Assembly: GCA_963801985.1 (NCBI GenBank)
Contig: CAWDGV010000012.1
Span: 248,001-312,000, forward strand
Direction of reading: 5' to 3'
Length of the DNA stretch: 64,000 nucleotides
DNA from: JABDQZ01 sp963801985
GTDB taxonomy: Bacteria; Pseudomonadota; Gammaproteobacteria; Chromatiales; Chromatiaceae
A program made the translations under genes and the position numbers. Below the pieces are notes generated by a model that was not told the origin of the DNA, did no database searches, and saw only the letters and a list, made by a program, of their open reading frames with translations. Each line of letters opens with the position of its first letter. Position 1 is the first letter of the stretch. Shown here piece by piece: positions 35,234 through 45,590 of the stretch.

Positions 35234-36334
35234 ATGAAAATTGGTGTACCAAACGAACATATTTCCGGTGAGAGCAGAGTTGCGACTACACCGGAAGTAG
35301 CAAAAAAGCTGGTAGCTAAAGGCTTTGAAGTCCTTATTGAAGACAATGCCGGCAGCGATTCTCATTACACAAATGCGGCATATGAAGAAGCCGGTGCGAC
35401 AGTTGTCGATACAAAAACGGCTTTTTCAGCGGATATTGTTATCAAGGTCAGGAAGCCGACGCTGGATGAAATTAATCTCATGGCGGACGGTACCGTAGTC
35501 ATCGGCTATATCGAATCCTGCGAAGATGATGATGTGCATCATGCGATTTATGCAAAAAATATCCGTTACATGGCGATGGAAAAAATTCCACGTATTTCCC
35601 GTGCCCAGTCCATGGATGCCCTGTCTTCACAAAGTAATATTGCGGGATACCGTGCGGTGCTTGAAGCATCAGTGAATTACGGGCGTTTTGTTCCCCTGAT
35701 GATGACTGCTGCCGGCTCAGCCAAGCCCGCCAGGGTGGTTGTATTGGGTGTGGGCGTGGCAGGTCTGCAGGCGATTGCCACGGCAAGGCGTCTTGGGGCC
35801 GAGGTTTACGCCTATGATGTCAGGCCCGAGGTAAAAGAGCAGATTTGTTCCCTGGGAGCCAAGCCCATTGAACTGGATCTTGGCGAAAGTGGTTCCGGTG
35901 AGGGCGGTTATGCCAAGGAACTTTCCGAGGAAGCCAAGCAGAAACAGCAGCAATTACTGGCTGATGAACTTGCCAAGGCGCATATCATTATCTCGACTGC
36001 TCTGATTCCATGCCGTCCGGCGCCAACTTTGATCACTGAAGATGTCGTTAAAAATATGCGTGAAGGTTCGGTCATTGTGGATTTGGCTGCAGCCAACGGC
36101 GGCAACTGTCCACTAACCGAAGCCGATCAAATCGTCACCCGGCATGGTGTCATTATTATTGGCTATACAAACTACCCTTCCATGATTGCTGCTGATGCCA
36201 GTGCTTTTTATGCGCGTAACATTGCCAACCTGGTCGACATTATGGTGGACCGCGCTGATGATGGTCTGGTTTTTAAGGACTTTGATGAAGATGAAATCAC
36301 CCGGGTCGCCCTGGTTAAAAAGGCTGAAGCCTGA
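35234..36334 (+). CDS. pntA: NAD(P) transhydrogenase alpha subunit, soluble NAD-binding part
   Basis: A 366-residue domain I of proton-translocating transhydrogenase. MKIGVPNEHISGESRVATTP opens the alanine-dehydrogenase-like fold, and VVVLGVGVAGLQAIATARRLGAEVYAYDVRP binds NAD(H). KPRISRAQSMD-like residues form the mobile-loop region. The enzyme transfers hydride from NADH to NADP using the proton gradient. The ATG at 35234 fits homologue starts; an open frame upstream overlaps the broken hydrolase and is not expected to be translated. The alpha chain is split into two genes here, the common three-gene form. Confidence 0.93.
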   Translation: MKIGVPNEHISGESRVATTPEVAKKLVAKGFEVLIEDNAGSDSHYTNAAYEEAGATVVDTKTAFSADIVIKVRKPTLDEINLMADGTVVIGYIESCEDDDVHHAIYAKNIRYMAMEKIPRISRAQSMDALSSQSNIAGYRAVLEASVNYGRFVPLMMTAAGSAKPARVVVLGVGVAGLQAIATARRLGAEVYAYDVRPEVKEQICSLGAKPIELDLGESGSGEGGYAKELSEEAKQKQQQLLADELAKAHIIISTALIPCRPAPTLITEDVVKNMREGSVIVDLAAANGGNCPLTEADQIVTRHGVIIIGYTNYPSMIAADASAFYARNIANLVDIMVDRADDGLVFKDFDEDEITRVALVKKAEA

Positions 36335-36381
36335 TTTTGAAACCCTAATTTGTAAACAGCTCACAGATACAGGATTACAAC

Positions 36382-36672
36382 ATGCCTGAAACACTCGTTG
36401 CTTTATATATCTTTGTTCTAGCCTGCTTTATTGGCTATTACGTTATTTGGGGTGTAACGCCTTCTTTGCATACACCATTGGTTGCCCTGACTAACGCTAT
36501 TTCAGGTATCGTCATCGTAGGTGCCCTGCTGGTGACCGGTCTTGAAGAAGCAGGTGCATGGGCTGAAATTATCGGCTTTTTTGCGGTGTTACTGGCTTCC
36601 ATTAACGTGTTTGGTGGTTTTCTGGTGACTAACCGGATGCTTTCCATGTTCAAGAAAAAAGACAAGAAGTGA
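36382..36672 (+). CDS. NAD(P) transhydrogenase alpha subunit, membrane part
   Basis: A 96-residue membrane protein with three TM helices (ALYIFVLACFIGYYVIW, ISGIVIVGALLVT, IIGFFAVLLASINVFGGFLV), corresponding to the C-terminal domain II of a full-length PntA. It forms part of the proton channel with PntB. FGGFLVTNRMLSMFKKK is the typical end. Often named pntAB or pntA-2. It lies 47 bases after the soluble part and 10 before pntB. Confidence 0.94.
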   Translation: MPETLVALYIFVLACFIGYYVIWGVTPSLHTPLVALTNAISGIVIVGALLVTGLEEAGAWAEIIGFFAVLLASINVFGGFLVTNRMLSMFKKKDKK

Positions 36673-36682
36673 GGTCTGAATC

Positions 36683-38083
36683 ATGGAATTAACGGCTAAC
36701 TCACAGGCTATTGCCTACCTGATTTCTGCAGTTCTGTTTATCTTTGCGCTCAAGGGTCTGACCCATCCGTCTTCTGCGCGTAACGGTAACTATTTTGGTA
36801 TGGCCGGTATGGCGATCGCGATTGGTGCAACACTGCTCGGCAGTGAAGTGCAATCTTATGGCTTCATTATTGCCGGTGTCGCTGCCGGTGCGGTTATCGG
36901 TTCTGTTTTGGCCGCCCGGGTTGAAATGACTGCAATGCCGCAACTGGTTGCCGCATTGCACAGTTTTGTCGGTATGGCAGCAGTCCTGGTTGCTATCGGA
37001 ACCTTTCTTAACAAACAGGCGGCCGGTCAGCTGAATGCCGTTTTAATGGGGGAACTGTCTGCAGGTATTATTATCGGTGCGATTACCTTCAGTGGCTCTG
37101 TGATTGCATTTGGCAAGCTGCAGGGTCTGATATCCGGTGCTCCGGTCAAATTCAAGGGTCAGCATGCTCTTAATGCCGCAATTGCTATTGCAGCCATAGC
37201 CTTCGGTGTGCACTTTGCTTTAACCGGCAGTATCAGCTCGCTGGTTATTATCTGTATTTTGGCCTTTGTACTTGGCTTTACCCTGATTATACCGATTGGA
37301 GGTGCCGATATGCCGGTGATTATCTCCATGCTCAACAGTTATTCTGGATGGGCGGCGGCAGCAACCGGTTTTACATTACAGAACAACCTGCTGATTATTG
37401 TCGGCGCTATTGTCGGTTTCTCGGGTGCGATCCTGTCTTTCATCATGTGTAAAGCGATGAACCGCTCAATCATTAATGTGGTGTTTGGCGGTTTTGGTTC
37501 AGAAAGCAGTGGTGAATCCAGTGCCGCGGCCCAGGCGATTGAAAAGGGTGTTAAGTCGGCCTCGGTCGAAGATGCCATTTACTGGATGGAAGACGCCAAC
37601 AAGGTCATTATTATTCCGGGTTATGGTATGGCCGTTGCCCAGGCCCAGCATGCCCTGAAGGAGTTTATGGAACTGCTGGAACAGCGTGGGGTTGAGGTCA
37701 AGTTTGCGATACACCCGGTTGCCGGGCGTATGCCAGGTCACATGAACGTGTTATTGGCAGAAGCCGATATTGACTATGACCACGTGCTGGAAATGGATGA
37801 GATCAATCCTGAGTTTCCGACTGCTGATGTGGCACTGGTAGTGGGTGCGAATGATGTTACCAACCCTGCGGCCCGTACAGATGCCTCCAGCCCGATTTAC
37901 GGCATGCCGATTCTTGACGTCGACAAGGCGCGGAATGTTTATGTTATCAAGCGTTCCATGAACCCAGGCTATTCCGGTGTGGATAATCTGCTTTATTACC
38001 AGGATAACTGTTCGCTGATATTTGGCGATGCGAAGGATGTGTGTGAGGGGTTGGTGACGGCCCTTAAAGGCGGTGGTCACTAG
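36683..38083 (+). CDS. pntB: NAD(P) transhydrogenase beta subunit
   Basis: A 466-residue protein: eight to nine TM helices (1-270) forming the proton path, a linker, and the NADP-binding domain III (about 290-466) with VIIIPGYGMAVAQAQH, IHPVAGRMPGHMNVLLAEA, VGANDVTNPAA and VIKRSMNPGYSGVDN, all diagnostic. With the two alpha parts it makes NADPH from NADH at the inner membrane, which an autotroph needs for carbon fixation. Length matches the family. Confidence 0.96.
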   Translation: MELTANSQAIAYLISAVLFIFALKGLTHPSSARNGNYFGMAGMAIAIGATLLGSEVQSYGFIIAGVAAGAVIGSVLAARVEMTAMPQLVAALHSFVGMAAVLVAIGTFLNKQAAGQLNAVLMGELSAGIIIGAITFSGSVIAFGKLQGLISGAPVKFKGQHALNAAIAIAAIAFGVHFALTGSISSLVIICILAFVLGFTLIIPIGGADMPVIISMLNSYSGWAAAATGFTLQNNLLIIVGAIVGFSGAILSFIMCKAMNRSIINVVFGGFGSESSGESSAAAQAIEKGVKSASVEDAIYWMEDANKVIIIPGYGMAVAQAQHALKEFMELLEQRGVEVKFAIHPVAGRMPGHMNVLLAEADIDYDHVLEMDEINPEFPTADVALVVGANDVTNPAARTDASSPIYGMPILDVDKARNVYVIKRSMNPGYSGVDNLLYYQDNCSLIFGDAKDVCEGLVTALKGGGH

Positions 38084-38217
38084 CGTTACGAAAGCCTATT
38101 TTCATCATTGCTGCGTTGGAAGACTCTTCAAGCTGCTCATTTACTAATTGTAAACTGCGCGTCTTCATCCTCTTCCGTCTTGCACTGATAAAAATATTTC
38201 TTTCGTGAGGACACTTG

Positions 38218-40011
38218 TCAGTTCTTTGCGTTTTTCTGAACATCCGCAATCCTGCGTAGCATGACCTGGTTTTCAGACTGAACGGCATCAGGTAATTTAA
38301 ACTGTCCAATAAATGCCAGTTCCTTGTCTTTGTATAATCCGTACAGCAAGCTGTAGATTGTTTTTCCCTTGTAGCTGGTCTTGATAATTTTTGCCTGGGC
38401 TCCCAGGTTGTGTCTGTTGCTATATTTTTGCAGATGAGCCTGGTTTGAGTGGGACAGGATTTGTATCGTCCAGGCGCGCGGGTTTTGCTTTGCCAGCCAG
38501 GCATTGTCAGTTTTTATTACCGGCTTCATTTTTTTGGCTGCCAGTGCCTTTTTTTCGGCTATAAGCTGGTTCACCTGTTTTTGTGCCTGTTGTTTTTCAG
38601 TAATCAGCTGTTGAATCTCCTGTTGCCGGGCGATCTTTTGTTGTGCTGATGTGTAACAGGAAAAAATATCCTTACCCTTGTTGAGTCGCAGCCTTTTCAG
38701 CTCATTGCCAACTGATTGAATAATGCTGGCAGTTTGCCGAGACTCAAGTTTTTCCGGAAATGACTCTTTGCTGATGCTGTTTGTTAACTGGTCGAAATCT
38801 GCCTGCAGCCGGGCGTATTGATCATAAAGCTGCAATACCATTTCAATCCGGGTTTTCTCCAGGCCAATGACTCTTATCTGGTTATCCAGCGATTCATCCA
38901 GTCTGTTGAACTCCAGTGATTGCAGGCTTGCTGTGTTGGCGTTCAGACAACTTGCCAGGCTGAACAATTCCAGGCTTGTCAGATACTGGGAATAAGCCAG
39001 TCTGCCACGGGTTATGGTCGCACTGGCCAACAGGTAAGACATATCTTCCCGGACTTTTTGTTCCTGCTTAAGTAACTGTTTGCGTTCAAGCTTGTCGATG
39101 CTGTTGTATAAATCAAAAGCAATATTTTTGCCGGTCGATAACCATGGCATGATATCGCCGTTTGGGGAATCAAGCCATTTCATTGTCAGTCCGGGTGTGA
39201 TTGCGGCCAGGTATTTCTCAATATCCTGCATTGACACCGGGACTGGTAGAGGCAGCATTGCCAATGCCCGCGCATCAACTTTTTCCGGAGCAATGCTAAG
39301 AAAGGGTATAGGCAGGTTTTTTTCCGGCAGGAACACGCGTTTGTCGATGTTCGCTTTATCTGTGCCCAGCTTCGATGCAAGCTGGGTTATGGTAGCGTCA
39401 TTTTCAGACTGAATTTGTTTTAAGGCGGCTAGCAATTGCAGCAGCTGGTCTTTTTGCCTGTCAGCTGAATCTGTATTGGAATAAATAAAAGGTTTTAAAA
39501 GTGTCTGGGTTTTCTCGATCAGTTTCCTGTTTTTTACATCCACGGTTTTAACGCCGACTGCACGCCAATACAAGGGGATGGTGGCCTGCATGATTTTCTG
39601 GTTGGCGCGTTGTGCTTTTTGTTTTTCGTATAATTTCCTGTCGGGTTGTTGTCGTGCTGCAATTTCGGCAAGCCCATCATCAAGTAGTCCAAGAATAATG
39701 TCAGTTTCATGAGAAGGGCTTTGCAGGAGTTGTGGTGTTGCTGGCTTGCCCTGAATTCTCCGCACTGATTGACTGACCCGGTACTGGGCAATACCCAGCT
39801 GATCGAGCCTTGTCTTGTTATTAATGATTTCATCATCATGTTTATCCAACTGGTCTGCATGGCCATGCTGGATGGCCCCGGCAATAGCTTTTTCAATTGA
39901 AAAAACATGCACAGGTTTTTTTGCTTTTTCAGCGGCAGAAGCTGACAAGCTGCCGGTGGCTCCCAGAAAAAACAGGGCTAGCAGGGTTGAATTGATTGAT
40001 CTTGTAGGCAT
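38218..40011 (-). CDS. TolC-like outer-membrane factor with C-terminal SPOR domain
   Basis: A 597-residue secreted protein with a signal peptide (LLALFFLGATGSLSASA). Residues about 30-480 are mostly long helices and begin FSIEKAIAGAIQHG, reminiscent of outer-membrane efflux (TolC-type) proteins. The last 85 residues (WTIQILSHSNQAHLQKYSNRH to YSLLYGLYKDKELA) are a SPOR domain, which binds denuded peptidoglycan at the division septum. This combination is unusual. Two lone cysteines (SCLNAN, SCYTSA) may pair. It has no adaptor or pump beside it. The TolC assignment is by weak resemblance, SPOR is firmer. Confidence 0.65.
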   Translation of the reverse strand: MPTRSINSTLLALFFLGATGSLSASAAEKAKKPVHVFSIEKAIAGAIQHGHADQLDKHDDEIINNKTRLDQLGIAQYRVSQSVRRIQGKPATPQLLQSPSHETDIILGLLDDGLAEIAARQQPDRKLYEKQKAQRANQKIMQATIPLYWRAVGVKTVDVKNRKLIEKTQTLLKPFIYSNTDSADRQKDQLLQLLAALKQIQSENDATITQLASKLGTDKANIDKRVFLPEKNLPIPFLSIAPEKVDARALAMLPLPVPVSMQDIEKYLAAITPGLTMKWLDSPNGDIMPWLSTGKNIAFDLYNSIDKLERKQLLKQEQKVREDMSYLLASATITRGRLAYSQYLTSLELFSLASCLNANTASLQSLEFNRLDESLDNQIRVIGLEKTRIEMVLQLYDQYARLQADFDQLTNSISKESFPEKLESRQTASIIQSVGNELKRLRLNKGKDIFSCYTSAQQKIARQQEIQQLITEKQQAQKQVNQLIAEKKALAAKKMKPVIKTDNAWLAKQNPRAWTIQILSHSNQAHLQKYSNRHNLGAQAKIIKTSYKGKTIYSLLYGLYKDKELAFIGQFKLPDAVQSENQVMLRRIADVQKNAKN

Positions 40012-40098
40012 GTTATTAATTACTGCTTGTTATGTTTTCAGGCTTGATTCATTTAAAATAGCTTATCTTGGTTAAATTTCTTTATTACTGGTCCTGGC

Positions 40099-43000
40099 AT
40101 GGATGATAAACAAATTGAACAGTGCCTGCTCATCCATCGACACGCCTTTCACCGTCGTTTTAAAAATCTCTCACAACGTAAGCAGAAAAACCTGGCCTAC
40201 GAGGAAGGATTTGAACGTCTAAACCGCCAGATAGAAGAATCCATTGCGGTTGCCCGACAGCGGGATGTGGCGCTGGCAATCCGTTTTCCGGAAGAACTGC
40301 CCATCAGCGCTGAACGGGAAAAGATCACCAGCCTGATAGCGCAGAACCAGGTCATTATTTTGTGCGGGGAGACCGGCTCGGGTAAATCAACCCAGTTGCC
40401 GAAGATTTGCCTGTCAATGGGGCGGGGGATATTCGGGCGAATTGGCCACACCCAGCCGCGTCGCCTGGCTGCCCGCAGCCTGGCATCCCGTGTCAGCGCT
40501 GAACTGGAGCAACCACTGGGTGAGGCTGTTGGCTACAAGGTACGCTTCAGGGAACAGGTAAAATCGCAAACCCGCGTCAAGCTGTTAACCGATGGCATGC
40601 TACTGGCAGAAATCCAGCAGGATAAATGGCTCAATGAATACGACACCCTGATCATTGATGAAGCGCACGAACGCAGTCTGAATATTGATTTCCTGCTGGG
40701 CTATCTGAAAAACCTGTTGAAGCATCGCAGGGACCTGAAGCTCATCGTGACTTCGGCAACGATTGATCCGGAGCGTTTTGCAAAACATTTCAATGATGCG
40801 CCAATTATCAATGTCAGTGGTCGCACCTATCCGGTTGAAGTGCGTTATCGTGAACCCGAAAATGCTCCTTCTGAACGTGATGAGGGTCTGCAGCAGGCGA
40901 TTGTCGAAGCCATCGATGAATTATCCCGTATCGACCGGGGTGATATCCTGGTATTCCTTTCCGGCGAAAGGGAAATTCGTGAAACTGCAGAAACCCTGCG
41001 GAAACACAAACTTGGCCTGACCGATATCCTGCCTTTGTATGCGCGCCTGAGTCCTGCCGAGCAGGGGCGGATTTTTTCCGCATCGAATAAACGCCGCATT
41101 ATTCTGGCAACAAACGTTGCAGAGACATCCTTGACGGTACCAGGTATCCGCTATGTCATTGATGCCGGTTTTGCACGTATCAGCCGTTACAGTCATCGAT
41201 CCAAGGTGCAGCGCCTGCCGGTTGAAAGAGTCTCCCAGGCCAGTGCCAACCAGCGTAAAGGGCGTTGTGGACGTGTGGCAGCCGGAATCTGTATCCGACT
41301 CTACAGTGAAGATGATTTTGCAAGCCGTGTGGAGTTTACCGAGCCGGAAATTCTGCGTACCAACCTGGCCACGGTTATCCTGCAGATGAAAGTGCTGCAT
41401 TTCGGTGATATCGAGACTTTCCCTTTCGTGGAACAGCCTGATAAACGCATGATCAAGGATGGTTACCGCGTGTTGCATGAGATTGGTGCTGTCGATACCG
41501 ATAACCGTGTAACCCACCTGGGTAAATTACTGGCACGTCTGCCCGTCGACCCCAGAATGGGGCGGATGTTAATGGAGGCGGCGCAGACGGGTTGTTTGCG
41601 CGAAGTTTTGGTAATTGTTGCTGCCTTATCTATCCAGGATCCGCGTGATCGCCCCATGGACAAGCAACAGCAGGCTGATGAAGCCCAGCAGGAGTTTCGC
41701 CACGAAACATCTGATTTCCTGTCGTTCTATAATTTATGGCAGCACCTGGTTGAAAAGAAAAAGCACTTGTCCAGGCGCAAGTTCACCCAGTATTGCCGGC
41801 AACGTTTTCTGTCGCCAACCCGCGTGCAGGAATGGTTCGATATTCATCACCAGATGCAGGGCCAGATGCACGAGATGGGTTACCGTGAAAACGACAGGGA
41901 CAGTGATTATGATGCGATTCACCAAAGCCTGTTGACGGGGCTGCTCAGCCATATCGGCTGTAAATCACAGTCCAAAGAGCGGGATTACCTGGGTGCGCGA
42001 AATACGCATTTTCACCTGTTCCCCGGCTCGGTGCTGTTCAAGGGGCAGCCGAAGTGGCTAGTGGCTGCTGAACTGGTGGAAACCACGCGTTTGTATGCGC
42101 GTACGGCAGCCAAGATCGATCCTCGCTGGATCGAGTCATTATCGGGCCACCTGGTTAAACGCAGTTATTCTGAGCCACACTGGCAGAAAAACCGGGGCCA
42201 GGTTGCAGCTTTTGAACGCGTAACGCTTTATGGCGTCACCATCGTCAGTGGCCGCAAGGTTAATTACGGGCCTATCAACCCTGAAGAGGCGCGCGAAATT
42301 TTTATCCGGTTTGCATTGGTGGAAGGCGACTTTGATACTCGCGCCAAGTTCTGGCGGCATAACCAGGAACTGATTGACTACGTGCATGATCTGGAGGCCC
42401 GTGCCAGGCGCCGGGATATCCTGGTGGATCCACAGGTACTCTATGAGTTTTATGACGCGCGCATTCCAGAAGGTATCTATAGCACGCCACAGTTTGAAAA
42501 ATGGTTGAGAAAGGCAGTCGCCAGTCAGCCTAAATTACTGCATCTGAAAGAGGAAGACCTGATGCGCCATGCGGCCGACCGGGTTACCCAGGAGCGTTTT
42601 CCCGATTCAGTCAAGCTGGGCAGTCTGTTGTTGCCGCTGGAATACCATTTTGACCCGCAACAGGCACAGGATGGTATCAGCCTGGTGATTCCGGTGGCAC
42701 TGATCAACCAGGTATCTGAAACAGAAGGTGACTGGCTGGTACCCGGGTTGTTAAAGGAAAAACTGATCGCCCTGCTCAAAAGCCTGCCCAAGCAATACCG
42801 CAGGCAACTGGTGCCGATTCCGGATAGCGTAGATCGTTTAATGCAGCGCCTGACACCATCCAGTGATGTACCCCTGGTTCAACTGCTTGGCGCTGAGATT
42901 AAACGTATGACAGGTGTACATATTCCAGAAGACCAATGGAATGAATCCATGCTCGACGGGCATCTGCGGATGAATTACAAAATTGTGGATGCCAAAGGAC

Positions 43001-43983
43001 GACAGCTGGCGGCAGGTAAAAATCTGCACGATTTACAACAGCGCTTTGCCGGCCAGGCAGAGCAACAGTTCCAACAAATGCCGGTCAGCACGGGTGATGT
43101 GTCAGGTTGCAAAGACTGGGATTTTGGTGATATCCCGGAAACCCGGAAAATAGCACAGGCTGGTATCAACATGATGGGTTTTCCAGCCCTGGTCGATGAG
43201 GGTGACAGCGTTGGTTTGAAAGTTATGGATTCCAGGCCGACAGCCTTGTTATCACATCGTAAAGGCTTGCTCAGGCTGTTTAAAATCAAGTTGCCGACAC
43301 AGGTACGTTACCTGAAAAAAAATCTGCCAGGTCTCGATCGAATGCGCCTGCAGTATGCGAAAGTGCCTGCTTTGACATCCGCCGGTTCAAACAATACAGA
43401 TTTACAGGAGGTACTGGTCGACTGGATTTTAAGCCAGGTGTTTTTGTCAGGTGATAACGGTATTCGCAATCAAGCAACATTTAACCAGGTTTTGGAAAGC
43501 GGCAAGCAGGATATCATGGCAGTAGCCAATGACAGCTGTCAGCGCCTCGGGATGATACTCGACCAATACCAGAAATTGCGTAAATCACTCAGCCAGGTCA
43601 AGCAGATTAACTGGATGGCATCAGTTGCTGATATGAAAAAGCAACTCGATGGATTGGTATACCAGGGCTTTCTTGCAACGATGACAGAACAGCGGTTTAA
43701 GGATTACCTGCGTTATCTCAAGGCGATGCAACTGCGCCTGGAGAAACTTGCCCATGCGGCATCGCGTGACCAGCAGCTGCTGCGTGAAATGGGAAGGGTG
43801 CAGGAGCGCTGGCAGGAAAGACAGGAACTGGCAGCGAAAAAAGGGCGTGTTGATGAGCGACTGGAAGAGATACGCTGGATGCTGGAGGAATTACGTATCT
43901 CCCTGTTTGCCCAGGAAGTTAAAACCGCATTTCCAATATCGGTAAAACGTATCGAGAAACGCTGGAAGGAACTGGGGCTATAA
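40099..43983 (+). CDS. hrpA: ATP-dependent RNA helicase HrpA
   Basis: A 1294-residue DEAH-box helicase of the HrpA family, which in enterobacteria rescues stalled ribosomes and processes mRNA. Motif I GETGSGKSTQ (near 93), motif II DEAH (near 188), motif III VTSATID and motif VI ANQRKGRCGRV are seen. HA2 and OB-fold regions follow (to about 760), then the long bacterial C-terminal DUF3418 region ending in a coiled coil. Length is full. It stands alone, with an ATG about 20 bases after a weak purine site. Confidence 0.96.
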   Translation: MDDKQIEQCLLIHRHAFHRRFKNLSQRKQKNLAYEEGFERLNRQIEESIAVARQRDVALAIRFPEELPISAEREKITSLIAQNQVIILCGETGSGKSTQLPKICLSMGRGIFGRIGHTQPRRLAARSLASRVSAELEQPLGEAVGYKVRFREQVKSQTRVKLLTDGMLLAEIQQDKWLNEYDTLIIDEAHERSLNIDFLLGYLKNLLKHRRDLKLIVTSATIDPERFAKHFNDAPIINVSGRTYPVEVRYREPENAPSERDEGLQQAIVEAIDELSRIDRGDILVFLSGEREIRETAETLRKHKLGLTDILPLYARLSPAEQGRIFSASNKRRIILATNVAETSLTVPGIRYVIDAGFARISRYSHRSKVQRLPVERVSQASANQRKGRCGRVAAGICIRLYSEDDFASRVEFTEPEILRTNLATVILQMKVLHFGDIETFPFVEQPDKRMIKDGYRVLHEIGAVDTDNRVTHLGKLLARLPVDPRMGRMLMEAAQTGCLREVLVIVAALSIQDPRDRPMDKQQQADEAQQEFRHETSDFLSFYNLWQHLVEKKKHLSRRKFTQYCRQRFLSPTRVQEWFDIHHQMQGQMHEMGYRENDRDSDYDAIHQSLLTGLLSHIGCKSQSKERDYLGARNTHFHLFPGSVLFKGQPKWLVAAELVETTRLYARTAAKIDPRWIESLSGHLVKRSYSEPHWQKNRGQVAAFERVTLYGVTIVSGRKVNYGPINPEEAREIFIRFALVEGDFDTRAKFWRHNQELIDYVHDLEARARRRDILVDPQVLYEFYDARIPEGIYSTPQFEKWLRKAVASQPKLLHLKEEDLMRHAADRVTQERFPDSVKLGSLLLPLEYHFDPQQAQDGISLVIPVALINQVSETEGDWLVPGLLKEKLIALLKSLPKQYRRQLVPIPDSVDRLMQRLTPSSDVPLVQLLGAEIKRMTGVHIPEDQWNESMLDGHLRMNYKIVDAKGRQLAAGKNLHDLQQRFAGQAEQQFQQMPVSTGDVSGCKDWDFGDIPETRKIAQAGINMMGFPALVDEGDSVGLKVMDSRPTALLSHRKGLLRLFKIKLPTQVRYLKKNLPGLDRMRLQYAKVPALTSAGSNNTDLQEVLVDWILSQVFLSGDNGIRNQATFNQVLESGKQDIMAVANDSCQRLGMILDQYQKLRKSLSQVKQINWMASVADMKKQLDGLVYQGFLATMTEQRFKDYLRYLKAMQLRLEKLAHAASRDQQLLREMGRVQERWQERQELAAKKGRVDERLEEIRWMLEELRISLFAQEVKTAFPISVKRIEKRWKELGL

Positions 43984-44012
43984 AAGCGGGCGCCACCTTT
44001 ATATACATTTGT

Positions 44013-45560
44013 TTATGAATGTTTCAAAAGGTAATTATTTATTTCTTCGGTAACCTTGGAGCCTGGCTTGATGCTGACGGTAAAGGACCGCTCCTGATCT
44101 GATAATGCCTGTTCTGATGCAAGCTGCCTGTGAAGTATTTCTTTATTGGCTTCTGATGCGTCAGTATTGTTTTGCAGACGCTGGTCGATACGGCGTTCCA
44201 GTTCCTTAATGTCGCATTGCATATCAAGAATGATAAACGGGCACGCCAGTTGTTTTGCGCGTTGTTGTACTGCTTCCCGTTTGTCTGCTTCCAGGTAGGT
44301 CGCATCAAGCACAACGCTATAGTGGTTTGCAGTTACATTGCCTGCCATTTCAAGCAGCCTGTCATAGGTTTTTTCGGTGGCTGCTTTTGTATATCGTGTC
44401 CGGGTATCGGTAAACATGCGAATGCGTTCGACATCAGAGCGAATGCGAATGGCGTTGAATTGTTCAATGACCTGTTGTGATGCGTATGACTTGCCCGAGC
44501 CCGATACGCCATGGGTAATCATCAGGAAATGGCATTTGCCAACAGTCAGTTGCTGTGCCAGTTTGACATGCTCGGTGATACTGCTTTTTTGTTGCTCATA
44601 CTCATCTGAATCCCCGGGCATTTGGGACAGGCGCAAGGCTGATACTTTTGCACGAACCATTGCCCGATAAACCTGGTAATAAGCCAGAACCTGTAGCCCC
44701 TGGTAATCACCGGTGGCTTCAAGGTAGTGGTTCAGTAATCGAAAAGCATAGTCGCTCTTTCCATGGTATTGCAGGTCCATCAGCAGAAATGCCAGGTCAC
44801 TGATGACGTCAATCCAGCGGAACTCATTATTGAACTCAATGCCGTCAAAGATGGTGATTTTATCTTTTACCCGGGTGATGTTGCCCAGGTGCATGTCGCC
44901 ATGGCATTCACGTATGAAGCCAGCATGTAATCTTTGCGCGAGGAAGGGAGCCAACAGCTGGAACTGTTTTTGTGTCCAGTTTTCCAGCGCTTTGATGTCT
45001 GCCTGAACAGCGGCCGGAATGTGTTGCAGCAAAGGCTGTATCTGGTCAAAGTTTTCCTGTACTGCATGGCGTACTGATGCTGGCTGAACGTAGTGTTCGT
45101 TACCCTGGGCTGCTGGAATAACGCGGTGGAAATTGGCAATGACAGTGGCAAGCTCATCAATATGCTCCTGTTTGAGACTGCCGGCATCCAGTAAATGGTC
45201 CAGTTCATTGTGTTGCTCAAAGCGTTGCATCTGGATCATGTATTCAACGACATCAGCCGTTCCGTCAATTTGCGGGTCATCGATTGTGCCGGTAACGGTT
45301 AATACCTTTTCATAGAGTACGGGTGCCAGTCTTGAGTTTAATCTGAGTTCTTCCTGGCAATAGAAGTGGCGCTTATCCAGGGTGGAAAAGTCCAGAAAGC
45401 CGAAGTTAACCGGCTTTTTTATCTTGAAGGCCTTGTCTGCTACCAGCAGGATGGTTGATATATGTGTTTCGATGCGGCTGACAGGGGCAGAAAACCGCTT
45501 TTCCATTTGTGGCAGCAGTTTGCTGATTAATTCATTTTGCTGTTCTGCTGTTATTTCCAT
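44013..45560 (-). CDS. Aminoglycoside phosphotransferase-like / P-loop kinase fusion
   Basis: A 515-residue cytoplasmic protein with two parts. Residues about 20-330 are a phosphotransferase (APH)-like kinase fold with catalytic ECHGDMHLGNI and metal-site IFDGIEFN. Residues about 340-510 are a P-loop domain with Walker A GVSGSGKSYASQQV and conserved IRSDVER, as in the zeta-toxin/gluconate-kinase branch. The fusion is widespread in proteobacteria and annotated as a bifunctional APH/ATP-binding protein; its true substrate is unknown and antibiotic resistance should not be assumed. It lies upstream of, and runs in the opposite direction to, hrpA. Confidence 0.88.
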   Translation of the reverse strand: MEITAEQQNELISKLLPQMEKRFSAPVSRIETHISTILLVADKAFKIKKPVNFGFLDFSTLDKRHFYCQEELRLNSRLAPVLYEKVLTVTGTIDDPQIDGTADVVEYMIQMQRFEQHNELDHLLDAGSLKQEHIDELATVIANFHRVIPAAQGNEHYVQPASVRHAVQENFDQIQPLLQHIPAAVQADIKALENWTQKQFQLLAPFLAQRLHAGFIRECHGDMHLGNITRVKDKITIFDGIEFNNEFRWIDVISDLAFLLMDLQYHGKSDYAFRLLNHYLEATGDYQGLQVLAYYQVYRAMVRAKVSALRLSQMPGDSDEYEQQKSSITEHVKLAQQLTVGKCHFLMITHGVSGSGKSYASQQVIEQFNAIRIRSDVERIRMFTDTRTRYTKAATEKTYDRLLEMAGNVTANHYSVVLDATYLEADKREAVQQRAKQLACPFIILDMQCDIKELERRIDQRLQNNTDASEANKEILHRQLASEQALSDQERSFTVSIKPGSKVTEEINNYLLKHS

Positions 45561-45590
45561 GCGGAAAGGTTAACAGAAACAGCTAGTATC

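Noticed and set aside
38084..38217. Open frame running from pntB past the end of the SPOR-protein gene (minus strand)
   Set aside because: It mostly shadows the SPOR-protein gene; the part beyond it (near 38.1 kb) looks protein-like for 30 residues but has no start signal of its own.
44013..45560. Antibiotic resistance gene
   Set aside because: The APH-like fold is fused to a P-loop kinase domain in a broadly distributed housekeeping-type protein; resistance is not implied.
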